Source of the DNA: Paenibacillus sp. PastM-3
Lineage (GTDB): Bacteria > Bacillota > Bacilli > Paenibacillales > Paenibacillaceae
Assembly: GCF_029893965.1 (NCBI RefSeq)
Contig: NZ_JARXXP010000004.1
Coordinates: 1 to 64,000, forward strand
DNA: 64,000 bases
Reading direction: 5' to 3'
Shown here: positions 26,530-36,252 of the stretch, in pieces
Position numbering within the stretch: position 1 is the stretch's first letter
Layout of the letters: each line of letters starts with the position of its first letter
Made by a program: the position numbers and the translations under genes
The notes under the pieces: generated by a model
Told to the model about the DNA's origin: nothing
The model's database searches: none
The model's input: the letters and a program-made list of their open reading frames with translations, nothing else

Positions 26530-27480
26530 ATGTCTGAGAATATCTACGTTGGCGTGGATTTAGGTGGAACCACGATTAAGGTTGGAATCTGCAATGCCGA
26601 GGGAACCCTGCTGCACACTTACGAGGGGCCTACGGGGACTGCAGATGGCGTCGATGCCGTTATCGATAACATCGAGAAGTATGTGCGCCTGATTGTGGAA
26701 GAATCCCCGTACTCCTGGGAACAGCTTGCCGGTGTGGGAGCAGGCCTTGCCGGATTTACGAATATTCGTGAAGGAATCATCATTCTTGCGCCTAACATAG
26801 GATTTAGAGATGTGCCGATCCGTTCCATCCTGGAAGGACGCCTTAACAAGCCTGTCAAAATAGACAATGATGCCAATGTGGCTGCGCTGGGTGAAGCCTG
26901 GAGCGGTGCAGGCCGCGGCATTGAGAACTGTGTCTGCTATACACTGGGAACCGGTGTGGGCGGCGGTATTATCATTAACGGCAAGGTATACCAGGGCTTC
27001 GGCGGTCTGGCCGGAGAGCTGGGCCATATCTCGGTTGTGCCTGATCTGGAAGCCATTCAATGCGGCTGCGGCAATATGGGCTGCCTGGAGACCGTATCCT
27101 CGGCCACCGGCATTATCCGTATGGCTAACGACGCTGTAGCACGCGGAGACCGTACTTCGCTCTCTACTGTGGAGAAGATTGCAGCGAAGGAAGTATTCGA
27201 TGCTGCAAAAGCCGGCGACGAAGTCGCGCTGCGCATTGTTAACCGTGCCGCATTTTACCTGGGCAAGTCCATGGCGGCAGTTGCTGCCGTGCTGAATCCT
27301 GAAGTTTTTATCGTCGGCGGGGGAGTATCCAAGGCAGGCGACATTCTGTTTGATGAGGTGCGCCGTGTGTTTGCCAAGCTGGCTCCAGAGCCGCTGCAGA
27401 AGGGCGTTACCATCGTTCCTGCGGAGCTTGGAAATGATGCCGGCATTATTGGTGCGGCGGGTCTCTTGCTGCGTTCTTAA
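26530..27480 (+). CDS. glcK: Glucokinase, ROK family
   Basis: A 316-residue cytoplasmic kinase making glucose 6-phosphate. It has the ATP motif GVDLGGTTIKVG, the sugar-binding ENDAN-like DNDANVAALGEAW, the ROK signature ELGHISVVPD and the zinc site CGCGNMGCLE. ATG 26530 follows AAAGGTGG by nine bases. It sits between trxB and rapZ, and its product feeds the glycolytic operon at 36253. Confidence 0.92.
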   Translation: MSENIYVGVDLGGTTIKVGICNAEGTLLHTYEGPTGTADGVDAVIDNIEKYVRLIVEESPYSWEQLAGVGAGLAGFTNIREGIIILAPNIGFRDVPIRSILEGRLNKPVKIDNDANVAALGEAWSGAGRGIENCVCYTLGTGVGGGIIINGKVYQGFGGLAGELGHISVVPDLEAIQCGCGNMGCLETVSSATGIIRMANDAVARGDRTSLSTVEKIAAKEVFDAAKAGDEVALRIVNRAAFYLGKSMAAVAAVLNPEVFIVGGGVSKAGDILFDEVRRVFAKLAPEPLQKGVTIVPAELGNDAGIIGAAGLLLRS

Positions 27481-27526
27481 TAAGCGGGACTTATTCATAT
27501 ACTAATCTTAGGGAGGGAACGCTCTC

Positions 27527-28426
27527 ATGACCGAATTGGAGCACTCCGAAACGGCCGGCGCCACCCTGATCATTATTACAGGCATGTCAGGCGCAGGCAA
27601 AACAATAGCTGTTCAGAGTTTGGAAGACCTTGGTTTTTTCTGTGTGGATAATCTGCCGCCGGTGCTGATACCGAAATTTGCTGAACTGATTGAGCAGTCC
27701 AAAGGCAAGATCGCCAAAGTGGCACTCGTTATTGATTTGCGGGGACGGGAATTTTTTACGGCGCTTTCTGAATCACTGACCTATATCAAAAATGAGTCAA
27801 CGATCGGCTGCGAAATTCTTTTCCTCGATGCTACGGACTCCGTGCTTGTGCAGCGTTATAAGGAGAGCCGCCGACATCATCCGCTGGCCCCCAAGGGGAT
27901 GCCGCTTGACGGCATCCGCCTGGAGCGCCAGATGCTGGATGAGCTGAAGAATTCGGCTACCTTGTGTCTTGACACAAGCAGTATGAAGCCAGCCCAGCTG
28001 AAGGAGAAGATTGTCTCCAGATTTTCTCATCTTGGCAAAAGCACACTCTCCGTTAATATTACTTCGTTTGGATTCAAGTATGGTATTCCGATTGATGCAG
28101 ACCTCGTGTTTGATGTCCGCTTTTTGCCGAATCCGCATTATGTGGATCAACTGCGGCCCAAGACCGGCCAAGACAGCGATGTATATGACTATGTAATGAA
28201 ATGGCCCGAAACGCAGGCTTTTCTGACCAAGCTGCTGGATATGCTCCACTTCCTGATTCCCCAGTACCGCAAAGAGGGCAAGTCCCAGATTATTATCGGC
28301 ATTGGCTGTACCGGCGGCAAACACCGTTCAGTCGCCATATCCGAGTATCTGGGTAAAATGCTGGGAGTCAGCGAGACGGAGACGGTAGCGGTCAGCCATC
28401 GGGATTCCGAGCGTGACCGGCATTGA
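27527..28426 (+). CDS. rapZ: RNase adapter / nucleotide-binding protein RapZ (YvcJ)
   Basis: A 299-residue P-loop protein with Walker A GMSGAGKT near residue 20, DLRGREFF, and the C-terminal [17 protein letters not shown] segment of the family. In E. coli RapZ binds small RNAs and controls GlmS; in B. subtilis YvcJ binds GTP and affects competence. GGGAGGG precedes the ATG. It starts the conserved set rapZ-yvcK-whiA-HPr. Confidence 0.93.
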   Translation: MTELEHSETAGATLIIITGMSGAGKTIAVQSLEDLGFFCVDNLPPVLIPKFAELIEQSKGKIAKVALVIDLRGREFFTALSESLTYIKNESTIGCEILFLDATDSVLVQRYKESRRHHPLAPKGMPLDGIRLERQMLDELKNSATLCLDTSSMKPAQLKEKIVSRFSHLGKSTLSVNITSFGFKYGIPIDADLVFDVRFLPNPHYVDQLRPKTGQDSDVYDYVMKWPETQAFLTKLLDMLHFLIPQYRKEGKSQIIIGIGCTGGKHRSVAISEYLGKMLGVSETETVAVSHRDSERDRH

Positions 28427-28443
28427 CGAGAGAAGGGGTCTAA

Positions 28444-29418
28444 GTGTCCGAAGAACAAGAGAAACGTCCGCGGATCGTCGTTATGGGCGGCGGCACAGGA
28501 CTTTCTGTTATGCTTCGCGGTTTGAAAGAGAAGCCGCTTGATATTACAGCAATTGTAACTGTGGCAGATGACGGAGGCAGCTCCGGTATTCTGCGCAGTG
28601 AGCTGCAGATGCCGCCTCCCGGCGATATCCGCAACGTGCTGACAGCCATGGCGGATGTAGAGCCGCTGATGGCGCAGATTATGAGATACCGCTTCAGCAG
28701 TGGAGAAGGACTTGCCGGGCATAGTCTCGGCAATCTCATTCTCGCGGCGCTTACCGATATCTCGGGTGATTTTGTGACTGCGGTGCGGGAGCTGAGCCGG
28801 TTGTTCGCTGTCCGCGGGCGTGTATTGCCCGCCGCCGGTGAAGCGGTGGTGCTGCATGCCGAGATGGTTGATGGTACCATTGTTACGGGTGAGTCCAAAA
28901 TACCCGAGGCCGGCGGCCGGATCAAACGGGTGTTTTTGGAGCCTGCAGATGTGGAACCGCTGCCGGAGGCGCTGGAGGCGATCCGTGGTGCTGACGCCAT
29001 CCTATGCGGTCCGGGCAGCCTGTACACCAGTATCCTGCCCAACCTGCTGGTGCCTAAGCTGGCGGAGGCTGTTGTAGAATCGGATGCGATCAAAATCTTC
29101 GTCTGCAATGTAATGACCCAGCCGGGCGAGACGGACAACTATACCGTCAGCGATCATCTCCAGGCCGTATATGATCATGTCGGGCTGCATTTGTTCGATT
29201 ATGTGATTGTTAACGACGGGGAGATCCCGGAGCAGGTACAGGTCAAATATGCCGAGAAGGGCGCACGCCCCGTGCTGCTTGACCGGGATGTGCTTGACGG
29301 CAACGGGTATAAAGTAATTGCTGATAAGCTGGTATTGTTCAAGACCTATTTGAGGCATGATACGGATAAGCTCAGCCACCATATATACCAGCTGGTGAAG
29401 GATTGGATTTCCAGATAA
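28444..29418 (+). CDS. yvcK: YvcK/CofD-like gluconeogenesis factor
   Basis: A 324-residue UDP-sugar-binding protein of the CofD-like fold, beginning [18 protein letters not shown] with [13 protein letters not shown], and containing [14 protein letters not shown] and [15 protein letters not shown]. subtilis YvcK is needed for growth on gluconeogenic carbon and for cell-wall balance. It starts at GTG 28444 with AAGGGG five bases upstream, 17 bases after rapZ. Confidence 0.92.
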   Translation: MSEEQEKRPRIVVMGGGTGLSVMLRGLKEKPLDITAIVTVADDGGSSGILRSELQMPPPGDIRNVLTAMADVEPLMAQIMRYRFSSGEGLAGHSLGNLILAALTDISGDFVTAVRELSRLFAVRGRVLPAAGEAVVLHAEMVDGTIVTGESKIPEAGGRIKRVFLEPADVEPLPEALEAIRGADAILCGPGSLYTSILPNLLVPKLAEAVVESDAIKIFVCNVMTQPGETDNYTVSDHLQAVYDHVGLHLFDYVIVNDGEIPEQVQVKYAEKGARPVLLDRDVLDGNGYKVIADKLVLFKTYLRHDTDKLSHHIYQLVKDWISR

Positions 29419-29452
29419 TCAAGCTTCAATGAACATGAAAGAGGTGAGCCCC

Positions 29453-30382
29453 TTGTCTTTTGCGGCACTTACCAAAAAAGAGCTGACGATGGTGGAGAGC
29501 CCGCCCTGCTGCGAGAAGGCGGAGATGTCTGCGCTGATCCGGATGAACGGGTCCGTGCAGCTTTCAAGCAAAAAGGTGGTTCTGGACATCTCGACGGAGA
29601 ACGCCGCGATTGCAAGGCGGGTATATTCTTTGCTTAAGAAATATTACCAGGTCCATATCGAGCTGCTCGTGCGTAAAAAAATGCGTTTGAAGAAAAATAA
29701 CGTCTATATTGTCCGAATCCCCAGCCGGGTACAGGAGATCCTGAAGGACCTGCGGATTGTATCCGAGGGCTTCATCTTCAATGACGGAATTGACGAGGAA
29801 ATCGTCAGAAAAAACTGCTGCAAACGGGCTTATCTCCGCGGAGCCTTCATGGCCGGCGGGTCGGTAAACAATCCCGAGGGCTCGTCCTATCATTTGGAAA
29901 TCGCTTCCATGTATGAAGAGCACTGCAAAGCGCTGGTGGATCTGGCTGGTGAATTTCACCTGAACGCCCGCTGCATAGAGCGCAAAAAAGGCTTTATCCT
30001 ATACATTAAGGAAGGCGAGAAGATCATCGAGTTCCTGAACCTGATCGGTGCGCACCAGGCGCTGTTCAAATTTGAGGATGTGCGGATTATGCGCGACATG
30101 CGCAACTCCGTAAACCGCATCGTCAACTGCGAAACGGCCAACCTGAACAAAACGATCAGTGCGGCTGTCCGGCAGATTGAGAACATCAAGCTGCTGCAGC
30201 GTGAGGTGGGGCTGGAGAGCCTCCCGGATAAGCTGCGCGAGGTCGCTGAAATCAGGCTGGCACACCCGGACATCAACCTGAAGGAAGTCGGTGAGATGCT
30301 GAAGGGGAACGTCAGTAAATCGGGAGTAAACCACCGTTTACGCAAAATTGATGAGCTGGCAGAGAAAGTCCGCGGCGGCTAA
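29453..30382 (+). CDS. whiA: DNA-binding protein WhiA
   Basis: A 309-residue protein with an N-terminal LAGLIDADG-type fold (the residue stretch [21 protein letters not shown]) and a C-terminal HTH ([30 protein letters not shown] region). It influences division and chromosome segregation in B. subtilis. TTG 29453 is chosen because the family starts (M)[11 protein letters not shown] and AGGTG lies six bases upstream; the in-frame ATG at 29429 lies inside the ribosome-site region. Confidence 0.92.
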   Translation: MSFAALTKKELTMVESPPCCEKAEMSALIRMNGSVQLSSKKVVLDISTENAAIARRVYSLLKKYYQVHIELLVRKKMRLKKNNVYIVRIPSRVQEILKDLRIVSEGFIFNDGIDEEIVRKNCCKRAYLRGAFMAGGSVNNPEGSSYHLEIASMYEEHCKALVDLAGEFHLNARCIERKKGFILYIKEGEKIIEFLNLIGAHQALFKFEDVRIMRDMRNSVNRIVNCETANLNKTISAAVRQIENIKLLQREVGLESLPDKLREVAEIRLAHPDINLKEVGEMLKGNVSKSGVNHRLRKIDELAEKVRGG

Positions 30383-30479
30383 TTATTTTTTTTCTAGTGT
30401 GGATGCGGTTATAATGATATAATATTATAAAATTAATGTGAAATTTTTGGGCAGATCTCAAATAGGGGGTAAGCGTTTC

Positions 30480-30749
30480 ATGACAAAGCACCCGGTAGTT
30501 GTTCGGTTGAAGACGGGGCTCCACGCTCGGCCGGCAGCATTGTTCGTGCAAGAAGCCAACAAGTTTTCGTCGGAGATTTTCGTGGAAAAAGACGATAAAA
30601 AAGTTAACGCCAAAAGCATCATGGGCATTATGAGCCTGGCGATTAGTTCCGGCACGGAGATTTATATCAGCGCGGATGGCGCCGATGCGGATCAGGCTGT
30701 AACCGCTTTGACAAGTCTTGTCAGCAAGGAAGAGCTGGAAAACCAATAG
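30480..30749 (+). CDS. HPr-family phosphocarrier with both His15 and Ser46
   Basis: An 89-residue HPr-like protein. Position 15 is His in TGLHARPAA, the residue phosphorylated by PTS enzyme I, and position 46 is Ser in AKSIMG, the HPr-kinase site. In B. subtilis the gene after whiA is crh, whose residue 15 is Gln so that it cannot carry PTS phosphate. This protein therefore sits at the crh locus but should be able to act as HPr. GGGGGT is seven bases before the ATG. HprK (4776) is the expected kinase. Confidence 0.9.
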   Translation: MTKHPVVVRLKTGLHARPAALFVQEANKFSSEIFVEKDDKKVNAKSIMGIMSLAISSGTEIYISADGADADQAVTALTSLVSKEELENQ

Positions 30750-30780
30750 GTTTCCTCCTTGCTTACGATGTAGTTACAAA

Positions 30781-30803
30781 AAGCCCCTAACGGGGCTTTT
30801 TTT
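30781..30803 (+). terminator. Terminator of the rapZ-HPr operon
   Basis: AAGCCCC-TAAC-GGGGCTT followed by a T run. Confidence 0.92.
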
Positions 30804-30912
30804 ACTTTTACGAAAAAATGTTTTTGAGATGCGCATATGAATGCAACTTTTACCAAAGAGGCCCGTCTAGAGGATACCAAACAAATAAAGGATCTGAAAG
30901 GGGAAGTTAAGC

Positions 30913-31671
30913 ATGAAGAAATGGGGCAAATCACTTGGAGCGGTACTGCTGGCAGGAAGTTTAATTGTTGGAGGAATGGGGCTGAGCAGTGTGTTCAAAG
31001 GACCTGAAAAGGCTTACGCCGCTGAAGAAATCACCCGCAATATCGTCAGCGTAACAGGTAAGGGCGAGTTGTCGATCAAGCCGGATATCGTCTATCTGTC
31101 GATCGGAGCGAATTCATCTGCGGCAACGGCGCAGGAAGCGCAGAAGGCCAATGCAGCCAAAATTGCCAAAGTCACGGCACTGCTCAAAACAACCTGGGGA
31201 ATCGCCGATAAGGACATCCAAAGCACCCAGTTCAGCGTTCAGCCTAACTACACTTACAGCGAAAAGGACGGACAGCAGGTAAAAGGCTACATCGCACAGC
31301 ACACACTGCAGGTGGCTTACCGTGACCTGACCAAGGTTGGAGCACTGCTCGATGCTGCTTCGGCTGCAGGCGCGAACAACATTGGCAGCGCACAGTTTGC
31401 GATTGAAGATCCTTCCGCTTTTGAAGCACAGGTTATCGAAAAGGCTATGGCTAATGCGGATGTAAAGGCTGCAGCTATCGCCAAAGCGGCAAAACGCAGC
31501 CTGGGCCAGGTTGTTACTGTTACCCAGAACGATGTAGGCAATAACCCTGTGTACTACATGGAAAATGCGGCAATGAGCAAGGCAGCTGCAGATACTGCCG
31601 GAGGCACTTCGGTTGAACCGGGCCAGGTTAAGGTTACTACCCAGCTCAGCGTAGTATATGAATTGAAATAG
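30913..31671 (+). CDS. Exported SIMPL (DUF541) domain protein
   Basis: A 252-residue secreted protein. The signal peptide has a basic start (MKKWGK), a hydrophobic core and an AYA-A cleavage site near residue 36. The rest is one SIMPL domain, with the typical opening ISVTGKGELSIKPDIVYLSIG-like strand. The domain occurs in periplasmic and surface proteins of unclear function (mammalian SIMPL, Brucella BP26). AAAGGGGAAG precedes the ATG. Single gene with its own terminator. Confidence 0.85.
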   Translation: MKKWGKSLGAVLLAGSLIVGGMGLSSVFKGPEKAYAAEEITRNIVSVTGKGELSIKPDIVYLSIGANSSAATAQEAQKANAAKIAKVTALLKTTWGIADKDIQSTQFSVQPNYTYSEKDGQQVKGYIAQHTLQVAYRDLTKVGALLDAASAAGANNIGSAQFAIEDPSAFEAQVIEKAMANADVKAAAIAKAAKRSLGQVVTVTQNDVGNNPVYYMENAAMSKAAADTAGGTSVEPGQVKVTTQLSVVYELK

Positions 31672-31687
31672 GAAATGGAATAACGGG

Positions 31688-31726
31688 ACCCTGCTTCTGC
31701 CGTCAATGGCGTAGCGGGGTTTTTTT
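31688..31726 (+). terminator. Terminator after the SIMPL gene
   Basis: ACCCTGC...GCC-GTCAAT-GGC...GCGGGGT followed by seven T. Confidence 0.82.
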
Positions 31727-31948
31727 AGCTAATCAGACGCTTTGGGGTAGAAATTCTCTCATTTTGTTTAAGGAAAGGTAACAAGACCCTTTAAATATGC
31801 TGTAAATGCTTAAGAAACTGTAAGGGAATTTGTAACAATCACGGCAGCCGTACTCTCTATAATAAGAGGAGTGGACCAGGGGCCAGGCTTTCCGGGTCTC
31901 AGAGGGAACAACAAGTCAATCATCGTACCTGCGGAAGGAGAAATCGGC

Positions 31949-33049
31949 ATGAATATTATACTTAAGGAACAAGCGCGCAAATGGGGAACGGGAATCATAG
32001 CGGCAAGCCTGCTGCTCGGAGGTGGAGTGCTGTCAGCAGGAGCCGCTCAAGCAGCACCGGCTGCAGTACAGGCTAAGACGGCCCAGTCAACGGTAGTGCT
32101 GAAATGGAACGGCAGCATTACGCAGCAGACCGGCATTTTCAGCGGGGGCAAGGTCTGGGTACCCGTCAGCTTCCTGCGTGATACACTGGGTATGCCCGTG
32201 ACCTATGATAAAGCGGATAAGACCTATTCCATCGGCAAAGGCAACACGCTGACCAAACTGATGGTTTCGGATTACAGCATAGCTATTTCTGTAAACAATT
32301 ATTTTCTGGGCGACTATGAAGCCAAAAATATAAATAATCGGCTGTATGTACCGTTTGACCTGATGACGGATTATTTGGGCTTTCAGGGCGACTGGAGCGC
32401 AGCTACCGGCCGTCTGAACGTAATGAAACAGAAGCAAAATGCCATTACAATTACTACCGAGAGCTTCATCAAGGAGTCAGAGAACGCTCCGATTAAGCTG
32501 GATTACCCGCAGGTGAGCGGGCTGGCTAATGCAGCGGCACAGAAGTCGATCAATGATACGATCAAGCAGCTTGTCCTTAATTATGCGGCAGATGCCGAGA
32601 AACAGATCGCAAACAGGTCGGAGGATGACCGGCCTTATGAGTTCCAGGGCGGATATGTAGTTACGTACAATAAGGACGGGGTACTCAGTCTGGTTACAGA
32701 GCAGTACGGATACACAGGCGGAGCGCACGGAATGACCTACCGCAATGCCTTTACTTTCTCGCTGAAGGACGGTAAACGCCTGCTGATCGGTGATCTGCTG
32801 AAGGCCAACCCGAATTATAAAAAAGAGCTGAACACCAAGCTGTCTAAGCGGATTAAGGCTGAGGGCGGCTACCTCGGCGGATTTACCGGACTGAACACAG
32901 AGAAATATTTTTATTTAAAAGAAGGCAAGCTAGTCGTGTTCTTCCAGCTGTATGAATACACCGCATATGCTTCGGGGTTCCCGCAGTTCGACTTTACCTT
33001 CAAGGAATTGCTGCCGGATGGGAGCAGTCCATTCGCAGCTTTTAAATAA
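31949..33049 (+). CDS. Exported copper-amine-oxidase-N / DUF3298 protein
   Basis: A 366-residue secreted protein. The signal peptide spans a basic start, a Leu/Gly-rich core and AQA-A near residue 37. Residues about 50-160 form a copper amine oxidase N-terminal-like domain (VWVPVSFLRDTLGM, LYVPFDLMTDYLGF), very common in Paenibacillus surface proteins. The C-terminal 190 residues look like DUF4163 plus DUF3298 (GYTGGAHGMTYRNAF), the domain pair also found in RsiV and PdaC. The catalytic NodB domain of PdaC is absent, so the role may be binding of cell wall or lysozyme. GAAGGAG is eight bases before ATG 31949. Confidence 0.82.
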   Translation: MNIILKEQARKWGTGIIAASLLLGGGVLSAGAAQAAPAAVQAKTAQSTVVLKWNGSITQQTGIFSGGKVWVPVSFLRDTLGMPVTYDKADKTYSIGKGNTLTKLMVSDYSIAISVNNYFLGDYEAKNINNRLYVPFDLMTDYLGFQGDWSAATGRLNVMKQKQNAITITTESFIKESENAPIKLDYPQVSGLANAAAQKSINDTIKQLVLNYAADAEKQIANRSEDDRPYEFQGGYVVTYNKDGVLSLVTEQYGYTGGAHGMTYRNAFTFSLKDGKRLLIGDLLKANPNYKKELNTKLSKRIKAEGGYLGGFTGLNTEKYFYLKEGKLVVFFQLYEYTAYASGFPQFDFTFKELLPDGSSPFAAFK

Positions 33050-33139
33050 AGGCTTAGTCTGCACCTCCTGCCGTTACGGGGCGCTTCTCCTGTTCATAAG
33101 CTGTAGAAAGTACCGCTAACAGGAGGGAGGAAGATAAGG

Positions 33140-33778
33140 ATGAGCTATCAGTATACGGCTATTGGGGACTCCCTGACGACAGGCTTCGGGGCACTGCCCG
33201 GGAACGGGTTCGTACCGGTCTACCGGCGAATGGCGGAGGCCCGTCTGAGAACGCCAATCCGGCTGACCAACCTTGGTGTAAACGGATTGACTACGGACGG
33301 TCTGGAGCAGCGGCTGAAGGGCGATTATAATGTCCGCCTGGCCGTACAGGAGGCTGACCTGATAACAATCTCCATTGGCGGCAATGACCTGATCAAAGCT
33401 GCCAAGGCTGCCGGCAGCCGTCCCGGCGATCTGTCACCGCTGCTGCAGAAGGCTCTGCGCGGCTGCAAGCGGAATATCAATGATATCATGGGTACGCTGT
33501 CACAGCTTAAGGCCGGCATGAGTAAGCCATACATCATCCGGATTGTCGGACTGTACAATCCCTATCCGCAGATAGATGAAGCTACGGAATGGGTCCGGCA
33601 GTTCAACCGGTATACTGCCGGCTACAGCAGCCGGGTTTGCGGATTTGCCTCTATTTACAATGAGTTTGCCGGCAATGAGCGCGGCTTATTGTTTCTTGAC
33701 CATATCCATCCTAACAGCAGGGGCTACCGGGTTATTGCCGGCAAGCTGGACGGTCTGGGGTACAGGTGGCTGGGTTAA
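33140..33778 (+). CDS. SGNH/GDSL hydrolase
   Basis: A 212-residue esterase/lipase-type protein without signal peptide. Blocks of the SGNH family are present: GDSLTTG with the nucleophile Ser near residue 11, NLGVNG, GGNDL and the C-terminal DHIHPNSRGY with the Asp-His pair. The substrate is unknown; lysophospholipids, acylated sugars and esters are typical. AGGAGGGAGG precedes the ATG. Confidence 0.88.
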   Translation: MSYQYTAIGDSLTTGFGALPGNGFVPVYRRMAEARLRTPIRLTNLGVNGLTTDGLEQRLKGDYNVRLAVQEADLITISIGGNDLIKAAKAAGSRPGDLSPLLQKALRGCKRNINDIMGTLSQLKAGMSKPYIIRIVGLYNPYPQIDEATEWVRQFNRYTAGYSSRVCGFASIYNEFAGNERGLLFLDHIHPNSRGYRVIAGKLDGLGYRWLG

Positions 33779-33822
33779 ATTTATACGGGTTCGGATCGGA
33801 ATATCTATAAGAATGTAAAAAA

Positions 33823-33856
33823 AAGGCTGCCGGGACTCAAGGGTCCCGGCAGCCTT
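33823..33856. terminator. Convergent terminator between GDSL hydrolase and clpP
   Basis: AAGGCTGCCGGGAC and GTCCCGGCAGCCTT form a perfect 14-bp stem with a 6-base loop. Nine T follow on the minus strand, so it terminates clpP well and may also stop plus-strand transcription. Confidence 0.9.
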
Positions 33857-33873
33857 CTGTGCTGTTATTCAGC

Positions 33874-34470
33874 TTACACGCCGGCTGGCAGTGTCTTCTC
33901 AATAACTTTATCGACGATACCGTACTCGGCTGCATCAGCAGCACTCATGAAGTAATCGCGGTCTGTATCCTTCTCAATGCGTTCCAGCGGCTGGCCGGTA
34001 CGCTCGGAAAGGATGCGGTTCAGCTTGTCGCGCAGCTTCAGGATGCGGCGGGCACGGATTTCGATATCCGTTGCCTGGCCCTGAGCACCGCCCAGCGGCT
34101 GGTGAATCATAATTTCGCTGTTCGGCAGCGCGAAGCGCTTGCCCTTGGCACCGGCGTTCAGCAGGAAGGCTCCCATGGAAGCTGCCATACCCACACAGAT
34201 CGTGGATACATCCGGTTTGATGTATTGCATTGTATCAAAGATAGCCATACCGGCTGTGATCGAACCGCCCGGGCTGTTGATGTACAGGTGAATGTCTTTG
34301 TCCGGGTCTTCGGCAGCCAGGAACAGCATTTGTGCGATGATGGAATTGGCTACCACGTCATTAACATCCGTTCCAAGGAAAATAATGCGGTCCTTCAGCA
34401 GGCGGGAATAGATGTCATAAGCGCGTTCGCCGCGGTTGCTCTGTTCTACTACCATTGGAATATAACTCAC
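33874..34470 (-). CDS. clpP: ATP-dependent Clp protease proteolytic subunit
   Basis: A 198-residue serine protease that forms the double heptamer of Clp. Catalytic Ser98 is in GMAASMGAF, His123 in [10 protein letters not shown], and the Asp is in the segment [11 protein letters not shown] 34470 is taken because AAGGAGG is eight bases upstream and the protein then begins SYIPMVVEQ like its relatives. The promoter upstream carries a CtsR box, so heat and protein-damage control is expected. Confidence 0.95.
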   Translation of the reverse strand: MSYIPMVVEQSNRGERAYDIYSRLLKDRIIFLGTDVNDVVANSIIAQMLFLAAEDPDKDIHLYINSPGGSITAGMAIFDTMQYIKPDVSTICVGMAASMGAFLLNAGAKGKRFALPNSEIMIHQPLGGAQGQATDIEIRARRILKLRDKLNRILSERTGQPLERIEKDTDRDYFMSAADAAEYGIVDKVIEKTLPAGV

Positions 34471-34536
34471 GTGTAAAACCTCCTTGAATGGGTTCTTCGG
34501 AATGTGTTCATTTTTTACTGTTACCGTATTAACCAC

Positions 34537-34576
34537 ATGATAAACAAAATCAAACAAAAAGTCAAAGAAAGTCAAA
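34537..34576 (-). promoter_or_regulatory. clpP promoter with CtsR operator
   Basis: On the minus strand TTGACT (34565-34560) and TATCAT (34542-34537) are 17 bases apart. The -35 overlaps the direct repeat AGTCAAA-GAA-AGTCAAA (34560-34576, plus strand), an exact match to the CtsR heptad repeat with its 3-base spacer. Repression by CtsR would block the -35. Confidence 0.85.
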
Positions 34577-34584
34577 CTTAGTTT

Positions 34585-34614
34585 TTAAAAAAAAGAGCCA
34601 TCAATCGGCTCTTT
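34585..34614 (-). terminator. tRNA-Arg terminator
   Basis: On the minus strand AAAGAGCC-GATTGAT-GGCTCTTT is followed by a long T run, separating the tRNA from clpP. Confidence 0.85.
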
Positions 34615-34665
34615 GGTTAATTAACAGTAGGACTACTGCTAAATTATGTACAAATATCAAAATAA

Positions 34666-34740
34666 TGGCGCGCCCGCCAAGAATCGAACTTGGATCTCAG
34701 GCTTCGGAGGCCTACGTCATATCCATTGGACCACGGGCGC
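34666..34740 (-). tRNA. tRNA-Arg (CCG)
   Basis: Minus-strand cloverleaf with acceptor GCGCCCG paired to CGGGCGC, discriminator G, encoded CCA and anticodon CCG (34707-34705). A lone tRNA gene with its own terminator. Confidence 0.95.
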
Positions 34741-34968
34741 AACAGAATTTATTATAATACATGAAGTCAGAAATTGCAATAAACATTAAATAAACATTAA
34801 AGGCGTCCTTTAAAATAACTTTATATGCTTTTTAAAATTCCCATTTCCCGCTTGTTCACTAGAGGGAACACAGGCTGTTTAGGCTGTGCCCAAGGGGATT
34901 CAAGTCTCTTACACCCTGTGACAGATGTATAAGATGAAAGGCGGTTGAGAATTATACTTTCGGATGAC

Positions 34969-34997
34969 TTGCACTCCGCGTAATATTTGGTTAGAAT
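34969..34997 (+). promoter_or_regulatory. Promoter of the cggR-gapA operon
   Basis: TTGCAC and TAGAAT with a 17-base spacer; the CggR operator lies directly downstream. Confidence 0.8.
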
Positions 34998-35002
34998 ATG
35001 TG

Positions 35003-35038
35003 TGGGACTTAAAAAGTTAACCCGGGACATTTTGAGAC
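35003..35038 (+). promoter_or_regulatory. CggR operator
   Basis: Two half-operators TGGGAC-N6-AGTT and CGGGAC-N6-AGAC are spaced 20 bases apart, matching the B. subtilis pattern CGGGAC-N6-TGTC-N4-CGGGAC-N6-TGTC. The site starts six bases after the -10 and would block the polymerase until fructose 1,6-bisphosphate releases CggR. Confidence 0.88.
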
Positions 35039-35083
35039 CACGAACAAGGGAATAGAGAAAGACGAAGTTGCAGGAGTGAAAGC

Positions 35084-36136
35084 ATGCGCAATTTATTGGA
35101 AATCCAAAAGCAGCTTCTGCCGGATCTCATGGAAACCCTTAAGAGACGTTACACGATTCTACATCAGATCATGCTGTCCGATATTATTGGGCGCAGAACA
35201 CTGGCCGCGTCGCTGGATATGACCGAGCGTGTGCTGCGTGCCGAGACGGATCTTCTGAAATCGCAAGGGCTCATTGAGATCGAGAGTGTCGGCATGCGCA
35301 TTAGCGATGCCGGTCGCAGAACGCTTGACCTGCTGGAGCCGATCGCCAAGAGCCTGTTCGGTCTGGATGATCTGGAAGAGAAGATCCGCTCAACGTATGA
35401 TCTTAGTAAAGTTATTATCGTGCCTGGGGATTGTGAATCATCTCCGTTCACCAAACGTGAGCTGGGACGTGCAGGCGCCAAGGCCTTTCTCGGTGTACTG
35501 CGCGGTGACGACACCATTGCCGTGACAGGCGGCTCTACACTGGCTGAGATGGCCGATCAGCTGACCCTGCCTTTATCCGCCTCCTATAAGAATGCATGGG
35601 TTGTCCCTGCACGCGGAGGGCTGGGAGAGAGCATGGAGATTCAGGCCAATACGATTGCTTCTACCATGGCTAAGCGGATCGGAGCGAATTACCGTCTGCT
35701 GCATGTGCCGGATCTGCTCAGCGAGGAAGCCTACCAGTCGCTGGGGCATGACTCGAATATCGGGGAGATTGTACAAATTATCCGCAGATCGCGTATCATT
35801 GTTCATGGGATCGGTGATGCGCTGGAAATGACCCGCCGCCGCAGGCTGGATGAGACTACCGTCTCGGAGATTCAGGCCGAAGGTGCGGTTGCCGAATCGT
35901 TCGGCTATTATTTTAATGAAGCCGGCGAGGTTGTCCATACCATGCGTACGATCGGGCTCCGTTTAGAGGACATACTCCGTACAGAGGTCGTTATCGGAAT
36001 CGCAGGGGGCAAACGCAAAGCCAAAGCAATCCACGCAATGCTGCGCTTCGGGCAAGAGGATATTCTGGTTATTGATGAGGCGGCTGCCGTCGAAATCGGC
36101 AAAGAAATCGACACAGAGTTGCAGCATGTGCTATAG
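35084..36136 (+). CDS. cggR: Central glycolytic genes regulator
   Basis: A 350-residue SorC/DeoR-family repressor. An N-terminal winged HTH (residues about 30-80, LAASLDMTERVLRAETDLLKSQGL region) precedes a sugar-binding domain with VTGGSTLAEMA and the C-terminal GIAGGKRKAKAI. In Bacillus fructose 1,6-bisphosphate relieves its repression. It is first in the operon that it controls, with its operator visible upstream. GCAGGAGTG precedes the ATG. Confidence 0.94.
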   Translation: MRNLLEIQKQLLPDLMETLKRRYTILHQIMLSDIIGRRTLAASLDMTERVLRAETDLLKSQGLIEIESVGMRISDAGRRTLDLLEPIAKSLFGLDDLEEKIRSTYDLSKVIIVPGDCESSPFTKRELGRAGAKAFLGVLRGDDTIAVTGGSTLAEMADQLTLPLSASYKNAWVVPARGGLGESMEIQANTIASTMAKRIGANYRLLHVPDLLSEEAYQSLGHDSNIGEIVQIIRRSRIIVHGIGDALEMTRRRRLDETTVSEIQAEGAVAESFGYYFNEAGEVVHTMRTIGLRLEDILRTEVVIGIAGGKRKAKAIHAMLRFGQEDILVIDEAAAVEIGKEIDTELQHVL

Positions 36137-36252
36137 ATTCCAGCATATGGGGAGCTTTCGCAGTTATTTTGCATTATACTTAACATTGTTGTCTTGACGA
36201 GCTTCACGGCTTGTCTTGAATAAATAAAACGAAATCTAGGAGGAACTATTCA

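Noticed and set aside
31740..31870. PhoP boxes or an ECF-sigma promoter before the DUF3298 gene
   Set aside because: TGTAA-like words recur here, but their spacing (8, 10 and 11) is irregular and no matching -10 partner is found.
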